Part shown: in pieces, positions 20,854 to 32,679 of the stretch | Position numbering within the stretch: the first letter of the stretch is position 1 | How the letters are laid out: every line of letters starts with the position of its first letter | Origin: Euclidia mi | Lineage: Eukaryota > Arthropoda > Insecta > Lepidoptera > Erebidae | DNA: 64,000 nucleotides | Assembly (NCBI GenBank): GCA_944739405.2 | Contig: OX123187.2 | Coordinates: 76,244,450 to 76,308,449, forward strand | Reading direction: 5' to 3' | Made by a program: the position numbers and the translations under genes | The notes under the pieces: model-generated | Told to the model about the DNA's origin: nothing | The model's database searches: none | What the model saw: the letters and a program-made list of their open reading frames with translations, nothing else

Positions 20854-23536
20854 ATCCATTGCATTGGACTAGCTGAACAAAGAGATGTAAAAATATACTA
20901 TAAATCTACCATGCTTTAAGGATGGCCACCGAAATCCGTTCCTTTGTCCACCATTGTTTAATGTTGCGGATTTGCCTCAGTATAATGCGGTGGCTACTAA
21001 CGCTGGTAATTTAACTGTGAAAAATATTTGTAGTAAAATATTTTTCTGAGGATATAGCAGTAAGTTTGGAATAGTGTTTACTTATTTTGGACTTCATTAT
21101 AGACATAATAATATACCTACTACGCTTTCCAAATAAAAATAGGGCTGTGAATGATGCGATATTTAGACCACAACAACTTCATTATTGATTGTACGGTATG
21201 ACAAAAATAAACTTAATAAGTACAAATAGATAAAATGAATTTCCAAAAGCAACTAAATAGAAATTAACATTTTACTTACTTTTTTTTTTTTTTTGCTGAC
21301 TGTATCAATTTGACATCTATGAAGTTCATTGCAAATCACATTCTTAATCGCCTTCTCTCTTATTCTCGCTTATAAAGCTTTCTCTTAAGTCTCATATAAC
21401 TCTGGCTTAAGGTTTTATTTTTACGGACACTGGGTTCCTGGGCCTAGAAGTGTCTTACATCGCAACCGGAAAACCGGCAAACGCAAGGATGATGACAATA
21501 AGATGTTTTTTGATGAAATTACTTGTAGATTGTGATTTTATGAATTTCAAATTTCATGTTAATTATTCTAAAGAAACTTCATATAATTTCTGCAACATCA
21601 AGCAAGAAGCTGTTAATAAAATAAAATTGAAAAATCACTTCAGATATTGCAGGGGTCTAAACTAAGATTAATAGATCGTCGGCAAACAGTGACAAGCGTT
21701 TATGACGTAAATTGACACTTAATTTATCAAAAAGTTGCAGATCACCGATTTCATTCGGATTTTAATATGGTTTTGATAACGCTTCTGTGGTAATGTGATG
21801 TTATACTGTGAACTATATGGGTTAGCATAGTTTCTAAAGCTAGGTATTAAAGCATCTTCATTGGTTAGTATGTGTACATTTCGCAAAAGTTTAAATGTAC
21901 CTATCTAAACATTTTGTAAGATTGCTTATCCTTTGAACCTTTATAAAGCATTTATTTACTAACAAAATATATATTGTACAAACAATATTTTTATATTTTA
22001 TTTTGATATTAGTAAGTGAATGCAGCTGACAGTCTTTTGTACGGAGCTCACTACTATTCTGTAAATTAATTTTGTGCTAATACACTACAACAACAAAAAC
22101 CCCTACTTCAAAATATGTCATAGCCGTTCATTACAAAACTAAATCAACAGACAAGCTCACATACTTCCTAATGTAAAAAGACATCGCTCTCTTTCTGTTG
22201 TTTAGAACCCACCCATATCTCATAAAATAGAAATACACAAAAAAAAACTATGCATACCTATTGCTGAACCAACAATACCGGTAACAATAATACCAAAATA
22301 AGGAAAACCGTTATCAATTTTCTTAACATCCGAGTGTCGACTATAAATCATCCTGATATATTCGGATCACCCTTTCCTTTATTCACTTAATTTATTATGT
22401 GCAGCGTTGCATTGTGATGAATGAGCCGTGGTGTAATTTGTGGTTATTTATGTGTTGTTTATTATATGTAGCGCTCATAGCGTGATACGAAATACTTGTG
22501 AGTTCTGCCCTGGTAAACTTAAGGGGATTTGTGGGGAAACTTGGCGCCGAACTTTTTACCTCGATCCTAGCCACCTTTTCTCGAGGAGTCAAATTACCTG
22601 TGACATGAGATAATGGTATTTAAAATTTCCGAGCTAAGACTCTGCCTCTACTGCAGTTCTAAAATTTTAAATATGGTATTTAAATAAGAGTGACAACATG
22701 TTTCAGAGGCCATCTAACTAACCCATCTGACTCGTTCATATCCTGTTTTGCCTCTAGACAGGAATAAGAACCAAGACCAAGTCACAAGCTTTCAAGCATC
22801 CTAGAAAATACCGACTGCGTAATAAAATTATTCACTCATCCAATCAAAGATAATTATAAGGTTCCTATTGGTGAAGAAAGCGATTTAACCACAAACTATT
22901 TGTTAATAAGACCTTAAGATGTAATGCCCAATGTCTTTACTATGCAAGTATTTAAATTTTTACCTATTGCCAATTGCCAACAAAGAAATACTTTCTTAGT
23001 GTTACATTTGCAAGAATAATGTCTGATCCACATAATTATTGCATTGTCCAATTATAAGTTCTAACAGCCTTAGCATTATTATAGCAGTGGTGTCAATCAA
23101 CCTCATTCCGAAAAAATAATTTCCTCCCACGATTGATCATCGCAAGCCAACTTGAGTAAAAACCATGAACACAATTTTTCCGTTTCCTAAAACATTTCAA
23201 CGGCAATTCTTCTTACAAGAAAATTCCTATTAAATTCGCATCCAGTAGTTTTTGCGGCACGTACGCTGGACACGTGCTAGACTTGATGGTTGTAAAAATT
23301 GTCGCCTCTGGGTACGTTGAACTACGAGCAAGTGCCGTATATTATGTGATTTTTCTAAGAGTGTATACCTACTGTGCAATTTTGCGACGGGAAGTCGATT
23401 TATATTGGCGCTCGCATTGTAAATTCGCGGAGAATGTTTGAAATTGATGCTAATGTGATTTGTCATTTGTAAGCAACAGGAATACGGAAACCACGTGTAT
23501 GTCGAACCACGCACAATGTAGAGTTCCATGGTAGTT
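20854..23536. other. Unassigned AT-rich stretch
   Basis: No second copy in the window, no retroelement motif and no substantial inverted repeat were seen. A T15 run lies at about 21279-21294. Short open frames (21450-21665, 22395-22592, 23230-23529) have no recognisable domain. A unique host intergenic or intronic segment is possible. Confidence 0.45.
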
Positions 23537-25382
23537 AGTACTTACCTAACGTCCTAAGGATATATATAATAAAGATTTTATTTAATCGATGTTAATTAAT
23601 CGATGTTTACTCGTTAGTTAAGTCAAAGTCAAAATCATTTATTCATTCAGTTAGTAGTAGTTACTCTAATGAGCCGTAATAATATAATTATAATTAATTT
23701 CAGTTCTCTAGTGTTTATAGTTTCCAAGTATAATTGCAGACGGACAGACGGAGATGGCAAAGCTATAAGGGTTCTATGTAGTTTACTACATAACTCTAAA
23801 AATGCATGGTAAAATTAGTACAAGAAATGACAAAAGATGTTTGTACAGTCCATGCTTTAGAATATTATTATAATCACATTAAAACTAGATCAATTAAAGA
23901 GTTTGCAACAAAACCTGTCCCACAAATACAAAAGAACAACTAAAAGAAAATTAATGTATTAAAATTATTCCGTAGCTCATGCAACTGATTGGTATAAAAC
24001 CAATTTCGTCGATTAAAAAAGCGGTTCCGCTAATAATTTATGCGGTTCAATAAATTATGCATTTTTCGAAGCGAGTTGCAGTTTTTCAAAGAAAGCTGTC
24101 TGCATCCTGGCTCCGAGCGATACGCTTATTAAAAATTGACGATATCAATTTGGTTCAGGTTTCCGACGTATTCTAAGTAAAAACTTGAGGTGGGAGTAGT
24201 GTTACCATGATACTTACTTTAATAATATTATATTCTACCACATATGTACCACAGTTTGGTGTTGTGTGTGTATGTACACACAACACCATGTAGTCCCAAA
24301 CTAAGCAGAATTTGTATTGTAGACACACGACAATGGATAAACATACATATATAACTACGGTTATTTTGTAAATACATACAAACACACATACCAAACATCC
24401 ATTTTCACGCACAGAAATCTTTAACTTAAGCGGGAATCGACCCACGACCTTATAATATGTGGCAGCCGGCTTTTGATAGAGTTTCTCACGAGGAAATTAA
24501 TAGGGAGAAGATGCAGAAGTCGACAGAAAATTTACTATTAGTGTACTATATGACTTTCAGTGCCATCACTAAATATACGAAATGCAACAGAATAAATAAT
24601 ATGATAATTCAGGTCGATATTCTGCTAGAACCTGTCGACCAGGAACTATCATTACTCTCTGCTGTTACTTTAAGAAAACTCATTATGTTGAAGAAAGTTA
24701 ACAAATAGTCTCTGCATCACCCAAAGGTTGACTGGTACTATTTATGTGCATAATAACATATACAATAAGTCAATAGATAAAAAAAAATCTTTTTTAAAAT
24801 TTGCTTCTGTCTGTGGCTTTGCCTGCGTCGGTCAAATTTACAGCAAAATTGGTTTAGTAGTTTTGCGTAAAAGAGTAACAAACATCCATCCTGGATGGAT
24901 TGATGTTTGTCAACTATCGCATTTATATTAGCAGTAATCGTCGTCAAATGGTCGACTTCAAACCATAATTTAGCACTTATCACTTATTATTTTCTAACTT
25001 ACCAGACAAGTATCATAAACAGAATAACATAAAACATTATGTTAAAAAATGTTGTAGTAAATAGTACAATAGTATTTTTCTTCTGAATAAAATATAAAGT
25101 AAACAAATATAATTACTTCGCTGTTCCCTTAACATAAGTTTGCACTTAGTTCATATGTTTGCAACCAACCGTGACGTGAAACTCAAAATATTACTGGTGA
25201 CATGTCTGAATACTTAACTACAAAATTTTAGTTATAGAGGATTTTATTGAAATAGAGTTTTTTAGTTAGAAAGAACTAAACTCAAGATAACTGTTTCTAT
25301 AATATTCATGAGTCGAGATTGTGCATTTCTTCTCATCAAACTAAGCAAAAAATTCGAAGCCACCTTATGCATATTAAATACT
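23537..25382. repeat. A/B/C repeat, copy A (3'-truncated)
   Basis: It shares CTTACCTAACGTCCTAAGG, GTCAAAATCATTTATTCATT, AAAGCGGTTCCGCTAA, CCTTATAATATGTGGCAG and GACATGTCTGAATACTTAAC with copy C (51494-53780) in the same order. It ends at TTATGCATATTAAATACT, exactly where D copy 2 begins. It contains, inverted, a box-B-bearing GCGGGAATCGACCC (minus-strand GGGTCGATTCCCGC). Near 24790-24900 it also holds a minus-strand GGATGGATGTTTGTTACTC repeat. Confidence 0.8.
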
Positions 25383-26519
25383 GTTCAATTCTGGGAGTAA
25401 CTGCACGGTTGGCGTAGTGGTTGAAACGGCTGCCTTGCCGCTTGCCAGTGCGGCCAGTGTTGTTGAAAACACGTTTTGTGATTAATAAATTGTTGTTTCG
25501 AGTCTGGGTGTGCATTAAAAATGTGTGCAGTAAAGTCCCAACACAAAATTTTGGCCTAGTGCAAGAGTTATCTTTAAAAAAGGAAAACTGTTTTTGCTTA
25601 TCGGTGGCAGTCGCTGATGATGCAGATATATGTAACTCAATACTGCACTGTAATATTGTTTTTGTACTGTTGTTATTTGTATTGTTGCTTACTAACATTA
25701 TTTATAAGTATAAAAATATTACTAACACACCATATATTGAATTTAATAATACTACACCGCCCGCGTGAACGTCACTTGTCGCGACAAATCCTACGTATTA
25801 TTTTCTCATTATTAATTTTACAAAATCTCCAAACGTCAAACCGTGCGCGTACAGTCCTACGGTGTTTATACAATTCGACATATTCCAGCTCAGTAAATAC
25901 GGTAAACATTTGAACGGCATTTAGCCAAATAAATTAATAATGGTGCCAATTATGTAAATTCGTTAATTATAAAATCTATCTGCGCCCGCCAATATATTGA
26001 TTTCAATAGACGAGTGCAACAATAACATTGAAACGCCATTCAAACAAATGTTTTCATTGCTTTCTTAAAAGTAATTCACTCCACGATATAAAATACCTCT
26101 TATATCGCTGACACTGCACGATAAGGTATGTTGGCTGCAACTTCCATTGATTTTATCTTTATTTTCACGTTTGTCTTTTAATTTTATTATATCTGGACAA
26201 TCTAATTTAAGACTGGTTTTGGCTAGATTTTAACCGCATTTCTCGTTACTGATTTAGATTTTCGATTGCCCAACTATGACAAAATTGTTGGTAAACTATT
26301 TCTAAAGAGTTTTTTTAATTTAGTGGACATCATTTAAAGATTTCGTAGGTAAACCATGAGAAGTGAAATGACGCATCAAAACTAAGATAATTACAACGCA
26401 AGGTGACAACGCAAACCATTTAATGCAATACTTACAAAGTAACCTGGGCTCTAAAACCATATACCCAAGAGCACTAAAATCAGTAAAACGACAAAAATCC
26501 TATCAAAATATTTTAATTA
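25383..26519 (+). repeat. D repeat, copy 2
   Basis: It matches D copy 1 from CTGGGAGTAACTGCACGG to AAAATCCTATCAAAATATTT without the three private insertions of copy 1. It therefore serves as the empty-site reference. It sits exactly between copies A and B of another repeat family. Open frames over it (25336-25698 minus, 25421-25768 plus) are repeat sequence without domains. Confidence 0.8.
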
Positions 26520-28430
26520 TTATATTCTACTACATACACACAGCACCATGCAGTCCCAAACTAACTTGTATTATGGGCACAAAACAATGGATAAACACAT
26601 AATTATATAGGTACGGTTATTTTGTAAATACATACAAACACACAGACCAAGACAAACATCCATTTTCACGCACAGAAATGTTTAACTTAAGCGGGAATCG
26701 AACCCATGACCTTATAATATGCGGCAGTCGGCTATTGAGGGAGAAAATGCAGAAGTCGAAAGAAAATGTAAATAGACTTTCAGTGCCATCACTAAATATA
26801 CGAAATGCAATAGAATAAATAATATGATAATTCAGGTCACTATTCTGCTAGAACCTGTCGGCCTATACATGCAGGGACTATCATTACTCTCTGCTGTTAC
26901 TTTAAGAAAACTCATTATGCTGTGGAAAGTTAACAAATAGTCTGTGCTTCACCCAAAGATTTACTGGTAGATAATGCCTTCGGCATTAAGTCCGCCTCTG
27001 TACTGTTTATGAGCATATAGTTAATAAATAAAAAATATATATTGCTTCTGTCTGTGGCTTTGCCTGCGTCGGTCAAATTTACAGCAAAATTCGTTTATTA
27101 GTTTTTGCCTAAAAGAGTAACAAACATCCATCCTGGATATATTGATGTTTGTCAAACTATCGTATTTATATTAGCAGTACGACCGTCGTCAAATGGTCGA
27201 ATTCAAACCATAATTTAGCACTTATCGCTTATTATTTTCTTACTTACCAGATAAGTATCATAAACAGTATAACATAAAATATTATGTTAAAAATGTTGTA
27301 GTACATAGTACAATAGGATTTTTCTTCCGAATAAAATATAAAGTAAACAAATAAAAATTACTTGGCTGTTCCCATAACATAAGTTTGCACTTAGTTCATA
27401 TATTTGCAACCAACCGTGACGTGAAACTCAAAATATTACTGGTGACATGTCTGAATACTTAACTACAAGATCTTAGATAGAGAGGATTTTGGTGAAATCG
27501 AGATTTTTTGTTAGAAAGAGCTAAACTCCAAATAACTGTTTCTATAATATTCATGAGTCAAGATTGTGCATTTCTTCTCATCAAACCAACCACAAAATTT
27601 GAAGCCACCTTATGCATATTAAATACTTAATAAGCACTGAAAACACAAAATATGCGCAACTTTTACCCAATCTCCCCGTGGTTTAACCCTCAACACATGA
27701 ATAAGATTGAACTAATCTCATCTTCCCGTATCTTGCACAAAATGCAACAACTTTTGTTCTTAATGCCCTAACTTCATGCTAACTTACTATGCAATATGCT
27801 CCACAAATGGAGAACAGTACAAAACTAGGTCAGGTTTTATGCAAAAATTTCTGAACAGGATTTTGAATTTTAATAAATAATATTTTCATGAATGTAATAG
27901 GGTATTTGGCTAGAAAAATCTAATAAGTCCGTCAGTTAGATTATCGAAAAATATTGGATACGTATTTTTTGTGTTATCAAATCAGTCAAAAATTACGAAG
28001 ATAAAACGTATCAAAGATGGAGAAACGCCTAAGAGTGGGGGCGTGTAACGTCACTTGCCAGTAAAAAGCGTACTGGTAAGTGACGTCACACGAGTTTTCA
28101 GCGAAGTTTGTCGTCTTAATTTTTTGTTTACGTGACTAAAGAAAATATACGTGTCCAATATTTTTCGATAATCTAACTGACGGACTAATTTGATTTTTTT
28201 TGTCAAATACCCTATTGTGTTTGCCGTTTTATTTTACGTGACTTAAGTAGCTTGCCTGTTTCTAGAATAAATGGAAAATTCTTTTAAGTGATATTTTTTG
28301 GGTACGGTATACAAAGTTGATAACTAGTCTACTTTGCTTGTAGTGAACGAATGTTAAGTGAGTTTGCTTAAGGCAGTTAATGTTTTTAGCTAACAAAACA
28401 GGGCAGGCCGTTTTCGTTTCAATTGTTTAC
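26520..28430. repeat. A/B/C repeat, copy B (5'-truncated, with a MITE)
   Basis: It starts inside the repeat at about the position of 24225 in copy A and 52180 in copy C. It runs through TTATGCATATTAAATACTTA and beyond the point where A stops, ending near GGCAGTTAATGTTTTTAGC, as in copy C (about 53750). A 313-bp MITE at 27900-28212 is private to this copy. Confidence 0.8.
27900..28212. mobile_element. TA-flanked MITE, 313 bp, about 70-bp inverted repeats
   Basis: Left arm GGGTATTTGGCTAG, later GTCCGTCAGTTAGATTATCG and AAAAATATTGGATACGTA, is matched in reverse complement by the right arm up to CAAATACCC at 28212. TA lies directly outside each end. Copy C of the host repeat lacks it (near 53578). 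The interior also folds (CGTCACTTGCCAGTA against TACTGGTAAGTGACG). TA duplication suggests the Tc1/mariner superfamily. There is no transposase. Confidence 0.85.
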
Positions 28431-28441
28431 TTACAATTCTA

Positions 28442-28756
28442 ATCCCATAAAAACAATACTTGTCAAAAATACCAAGTCTCGCGACCGTAAAGAGTTGTGA
28501 GATCCATGTAATACCAAGTCAATTACTTAAAAATCTTTTGTTTTAAATAAATAGATTGACTTGGCCCTTGCATGAATACACAATATATCTCATAAGTAAT
28601 ACATATAAATAAGATTGTTTAATTCGATTGCCAAGTCAATATAGTTATTCAAAACATAAAAGATTTTTAAATAACCGACTTGGTATCACATGGATCTCAT
28701 CACTTTTTACGGTCGCGAGACTTGGTATTTTTGACAAGTATTGTTTTTTTAGGATC
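28442..28756. mobile_element. Foldback element, 100-bp inverted arms
   Basis: The left arm (28442-28541; ATCCCATAAAAACAATACTT, GTCTCGCGACCGTAAA, GAGATCCATG) and right arm (28657-28756) are reverse complements with few differences. The inner spacer again contains ATTGACTTGG and CCAAGTCAAT. The outer arm sequence occurs as a perfect palindrome at 10702-10759 and as a single arm at 4694-4727. Confidence 0.85.
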
Positions 28757-29162
28757 TAATTTATTTTTGTAGACAGTCTTACTTTTGTCCCTTCCGGTAC
28801 TTTCTACTTCTTGTACACCAACAACAAATTTTCTTAATTAAAACTCTAATTGCAAATGTAATTTTGTAATCCTTTATATTTATATGGGATTACAAAGTTA
28901 TTTATGCAATTGATTTATCTCGAAAACTGGACAGAAATTGATAAATATTTTAATTTTTCCTTGATTCATATACTAAAGACTAATCGTATTCTAAATTTGA
29001 AGCTTGTATGTCTGCGAGAAGTGCCTTAGACTTTTGATGATCGGTCAGTGAGTGACAAAATTAAAAATTATGACTCGTTCTAATTCTTAAACTACTAGTT
29101 CAAATTGAAAGAAATTTGAAATATACCATGTTTATACAATGCCTGCATGGTCACTAAAAAAT
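28757..29162 (+). repeat. Dispersed repeat, partner of 9940-10787
   Basis: It is colinear in reverse complement with 9940-10787, minus the insertion at 10203-10500. Near its end, ATGCCTGCATGGTCA matches both 4551 and the inverted 9950 region, showing that these repeats were associated before they spread. Confidence 0.65.
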
Positions 29163-29560
29163 CAGCGATAGCCTAGTCGAGACACCAAAGGACTACCATG
29201 CAGAGGGTATCAGGTTCGAATCCACGGCGCGCACCGATTACTTTTCGAAGTCATGTGCGCGTATTGAATTGTAAATGATGGCTCGCCCCATGCCTCGGAG
29301 AGCTCGTTAAGCCGGCGGTCCGAGCTGTCATGAAGATCTTTGACAGTCGTAACGGGAAGTCAGTACCTTCAAATAAACTGATAGTGGTCTAAACCATGAA
29401 ATATCGCTATCCCTTTGGGTTGCGGAGGTCAGAAGGCTGTCGCACTGAGGAAAAGTTGATATTCTGTCATATTTGGTTAGACCTGTAAATGGACCTCGAG
29501 CTCTAAGGCGTGTAAGTCTTGTATGAAACCGGGATAGCGGCGATAAATTAGATCAGCTCA
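29163..29560 (+). repeat. tRNA-related composite repeat, copy 3
   Basis: It has AGCGATAGCCTAGTCGAGAC, box B GGTTCGAATCC, ACGGCGCGCACC, then CCTCGGAGAGCTCGTTAAGC, AAGATCTTTGACAGTCGT and GTTGCGGAGGTCAGAAGG, colinear with 5156-5582. The 3' third is degraded. Confidence 0.7.
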
Positions 29561-30193
29561 GTTCCAAGCACTACGAAAGGCAAGGCTGTATGATGACTAA
29601 TATACTAAAGCAGATGTTTGGTGAAATGACTGACAATACGCACCGTCGAGCTATTATAGTTCATCTCGTATTGCGTTCGGCAACTATGTTCACTTTTATT
29701 TTGTGACCTGTCATGTACTGTCTACGATAAATTAGATTATTTTTCGATCACTGCCTGTTGAGTTCGAAATCACCCGAGCCAACATTTTGCGTGCTCCACA
29801 GATTGTCCTTCAGCCATAAAAATGATGGCTAGTATGATCAACCTAGTGTAGCAAGTTAAGAAAATTTGCAGCTAATTTGAGCCCACGCAAGTAGTGTGTT
29901 CATCTTCGGAGATTCGGTACGTTACACACCTCCTGTTTGTTACCGTGTTACCAGCAAAAACATAAATAATAATAATATTTTATTTTATAATCTCAAGATG
30001 GTAAAAGGTTAGGTCATAAAGGTGTTATGAACATTTTAAAGTTTTCACGCTAAAAGGGATAAACACACATTACCAACTTACAATTAAATAAAAAAATTGT
30101 ACGTTTGTAAAAATATCTTCAAGTAGGTATGTAATAAATTGTCAATTATTGATGTACACACACAATTTAATAAAAAAGTGAATAAACTATTGA

Positions 30194-30238
30194 ACGCTAA
30201 GTGTATTGGCAATCACATTACCAATACACTTAGCGTTT
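30194..30238. repeat. Perfect 17-bp stem, 11-nt loop
   Basis: AACGCTAAGTGTATTGG pairs exactly with CCAATACACTTAGCGTT across CAATCACATTA. It is not flanked by a terminator-like T-run, and a factor-independent terminator is not expected in an insect. Confidence 0.85.
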
Positions 30239-31069
30239 GCACTTAGTTTCCGAACTTCAATTTTGAAATTGAAGAATCAACGATTTCAAGAACATTATTT
30301 TTGCTACAAGTTATTATTTATATAAGGATGCGAATTTGTGTGCTTACATTATACGATCGTATGAAGATCAAATAACTCTGCAAACCAAATTAATAAAACA
30401 GCCTCGCCTATTAATTAAAAGTAATGACATCACATAAATATTTCCTATTCACCCCATGTAACGGACATACCAAACTTTTAACAGAATAACCCTTCCAAAT
30501 TAAAAAATGGAAACGATTAAAACTAAAGTTTTTAATTTGGACGTCGCCTGTTAATTTCGGCCAAGCATTTTCAATTGTCCCCATGGTTAATTCAATTTGA
30601 ACAAACTTTTTTGTCGTCGCTATTGCGAAGTTGTCTTCCTATCTGCATAGACAATTCACGAGTTTGTGCGAGAGATAGGCGTTTGTTTTCAAGGAGGTTT
30701 TATTTGCAAAGTTTTGACAGACCCTTTTTTAAAGATGGAGTGTTTATCGCTTTTATGTTGATTGACGATAATTTAGGGAATAATCAGGTTGAAAGTAACA
30801 GGTCTCACGAAGGTTTTAAATATTGTCAGTAAAAGTATTTTTAGACATTTCACAGTGCATTTATAATTTCACCGCACGGCTCTATACTTCTTAAATTGAA
30901 TCACAGACCGCATGGTTACTCCGTTTATATATTCAACTAAAATCACACACAGCTTGGCTATTATCAACGTTTTAATGTAAAAGGACGTCGGCAGTTGAAC
31001 ATGTAGGCATGTTAGTAAATATAATAATATGTACTGTGGATGATACGTAAAACAAATCTGTCATACTGT

Positions 31070-31101
31070 AGCAATGGGTCAATTCGAATTGACCCATTGC
31101 T
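31070..31101. repeat. Perfect 32-bp palindrome without loop
   Basis: AGCAATGGGTCAATTC is followed immediately by its reverse complement. A poly(A) run lies about 40 bp downstream (31138-31154). No copy was seen elsewhere in the window. Confidence 0.9.
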
Positions 31102-31381
31102 GGTGATTGAAGTAAAACACAAACAAAATCACGTGATTAAAAAAAAAAAAAAAATGGAAGTTCAACAGAAATGTGGGTACTGATCTCAGTAAGGTTAGTC
31201 ACGCACACATTTTGAGACTTTTTCAAAGAGCCGTCACAAAAGCAAAATCATATTTTGTATACCCTATTCTGTGTTACTGCTGCAGGATTCATTCATCGCA
31301 TTCTGGCGAAGATTTGTCGCGTAGTGATAGGATAGCACAAATATATATTATTTACCTTCCCCCTACCCACCGTGTTCTTCT

Positions 31382-32169
31382 GTTTTCACGTATTCCTTAG
31401 CAAATGTATCAACTGCGTATGCCAAGCGTTACAGGTATGTAACGTCTACACAGTTAGTATATAACGAGTTTCTAGTGTGTAAAAGAACAGGAGTTGCACT
31501 TTATGGGCTACTAGAGGTAATTTTAGAGGGCTATAAAAGTTATAATACTAAATTAAAATGACATGTATGAAATAAGCCCTCTATAAAGTTGTGTTTTTAT
31601 TCACACTTATCCTTTCAAATATTTAGAGATTCTTGATCAGAAAAAATATTTGGATTGAGTAATATTCAATAAATACTTATGATTCAATCTGGCGTCCTGT
31701 TCGTGTTTAGAAACGGTGCTGCATAAAAGATTTTTTTTTTATTCGTTGTGAAAATTCTGATTTCAATTTCGATACTGTCGATATATTTGTGACTCACCTC
31801 CTGCTACTTGAAATAGATGGATAAAACAATTTAAGGCCTTCAAAAGGCATAGAATATAGAACTAATTTATTATATCAACTTTGATATCCACACAAAAGAG
31901 TAGTTCACGTAACAAAAGTAAAACCTTCATTAAAACGAAGATAACTTTACAATTAGTGCAATTCCACAAGTTTTAATGAACATGTAATGGACGCTCGGCA
32001 CTCGCTCGCCATATTTACTATTGCAACTAACCCTTGAAACTTTTACGTTGAAAACTCCATTAAACATACAACCAAGTAAAATATTTACAACGCAGCGTCT
32101 TTGCTAAAAGGCTAGAGAGTGCTCCTTAGCGCACACCCAACAATTAGCGAGCCTCTATGCAATGACCTA
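31382..32169 (+). repeat. 788-bp direct repeat, left copy
   Basis: It starts GTTTTCACGTATTCCTTAGC and ends CTCTATGCAATGACCTA. It recurs in the same orientation at 34968-35755 with roughly a dozen differences (for example GTCTACAC/GTGTACAC near 31445). The sequence encodes nothing recognisable. It ends exactly where the DNA transposon begins. Confidence 0.9.
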
Positions 32170-32560
32170 GGGGGAAAGTGCTATGAAAGGGACAGGTTTT
32201 GAAAGGGACAAATCGAATTAATCTCGATTAGAACGTAAAAGTCGATTTTTGATTTTTACAATGTGATAACACTAATTCATAGTGAATATTCACGCAACTG
32301 TCACTTAGTTGTCAAACGTCAAATAATGGCGAAGCTCTGTTGAATATTTTTGTGCTCAAAAGTAATTTATTTAAGGTTTTTAAGATTCGCGTATTAGATT
32401 ATTATTACAGTGTTTGAAAGTGCCCGTATTCAAAATTGTTACGTAGTTTTATTGCCTAAAAGGTGATTGCATAAAAATGTAAACTTGCATGACAATATTT
32501 TTTACTGTGAGGTTATGTTTGAAAATGCATGTTTGTCTTGTTTGGGACAATTCAAATGGT

Positions 32561-32599
32561 CTTGAAAGGGACGTCCCTTTCATGACTGTCCCTTTCAAG
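32561..32599. promoter_or_regulatory. Palindromic cluster of the subterminal motif
   Basis: GAAAGGGACGTCCCTTTC (32564-32581) is a perfect 18-bp palindrome made of two head-to-head copies of the end motif. A third, GTCCCTTTCAAG, follows at 32588. It lies about 80 bp upstream of the transposase start codon. A role as transposase binding site or autoregulatory site is an inference from the repeated motif. Confidence 0.55.
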
Positions 32600-32679
32600 A
32601 CTCGATTGCTGATCGCTTCGCATGATGGTGGAATTTACTTTACATTGCTAATTTTAATTGTTATAGGTTAAACTTAAAG

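Larger units (their letters stand above)
29561..31381. other. Unassigned stretch with two palindromes
   Basis: AT-rich with no gene called. The two notable structures are listed separately (30194-30238 and 31070-31101). The 85-codon frame at 30575-30832 and the 75-codon frame at 31173-31400 have no recognisable domain, although the first is of fairly ordinary composition. Confidence 0.45.

Noticed and set aside
32489..32671. 60-codon frame upstream of the transposase as a small gene
   Set aside because: It runs across the palindromic GAAAGGGAC cluster in the transposon's subterminal region and has no recognisable motif.
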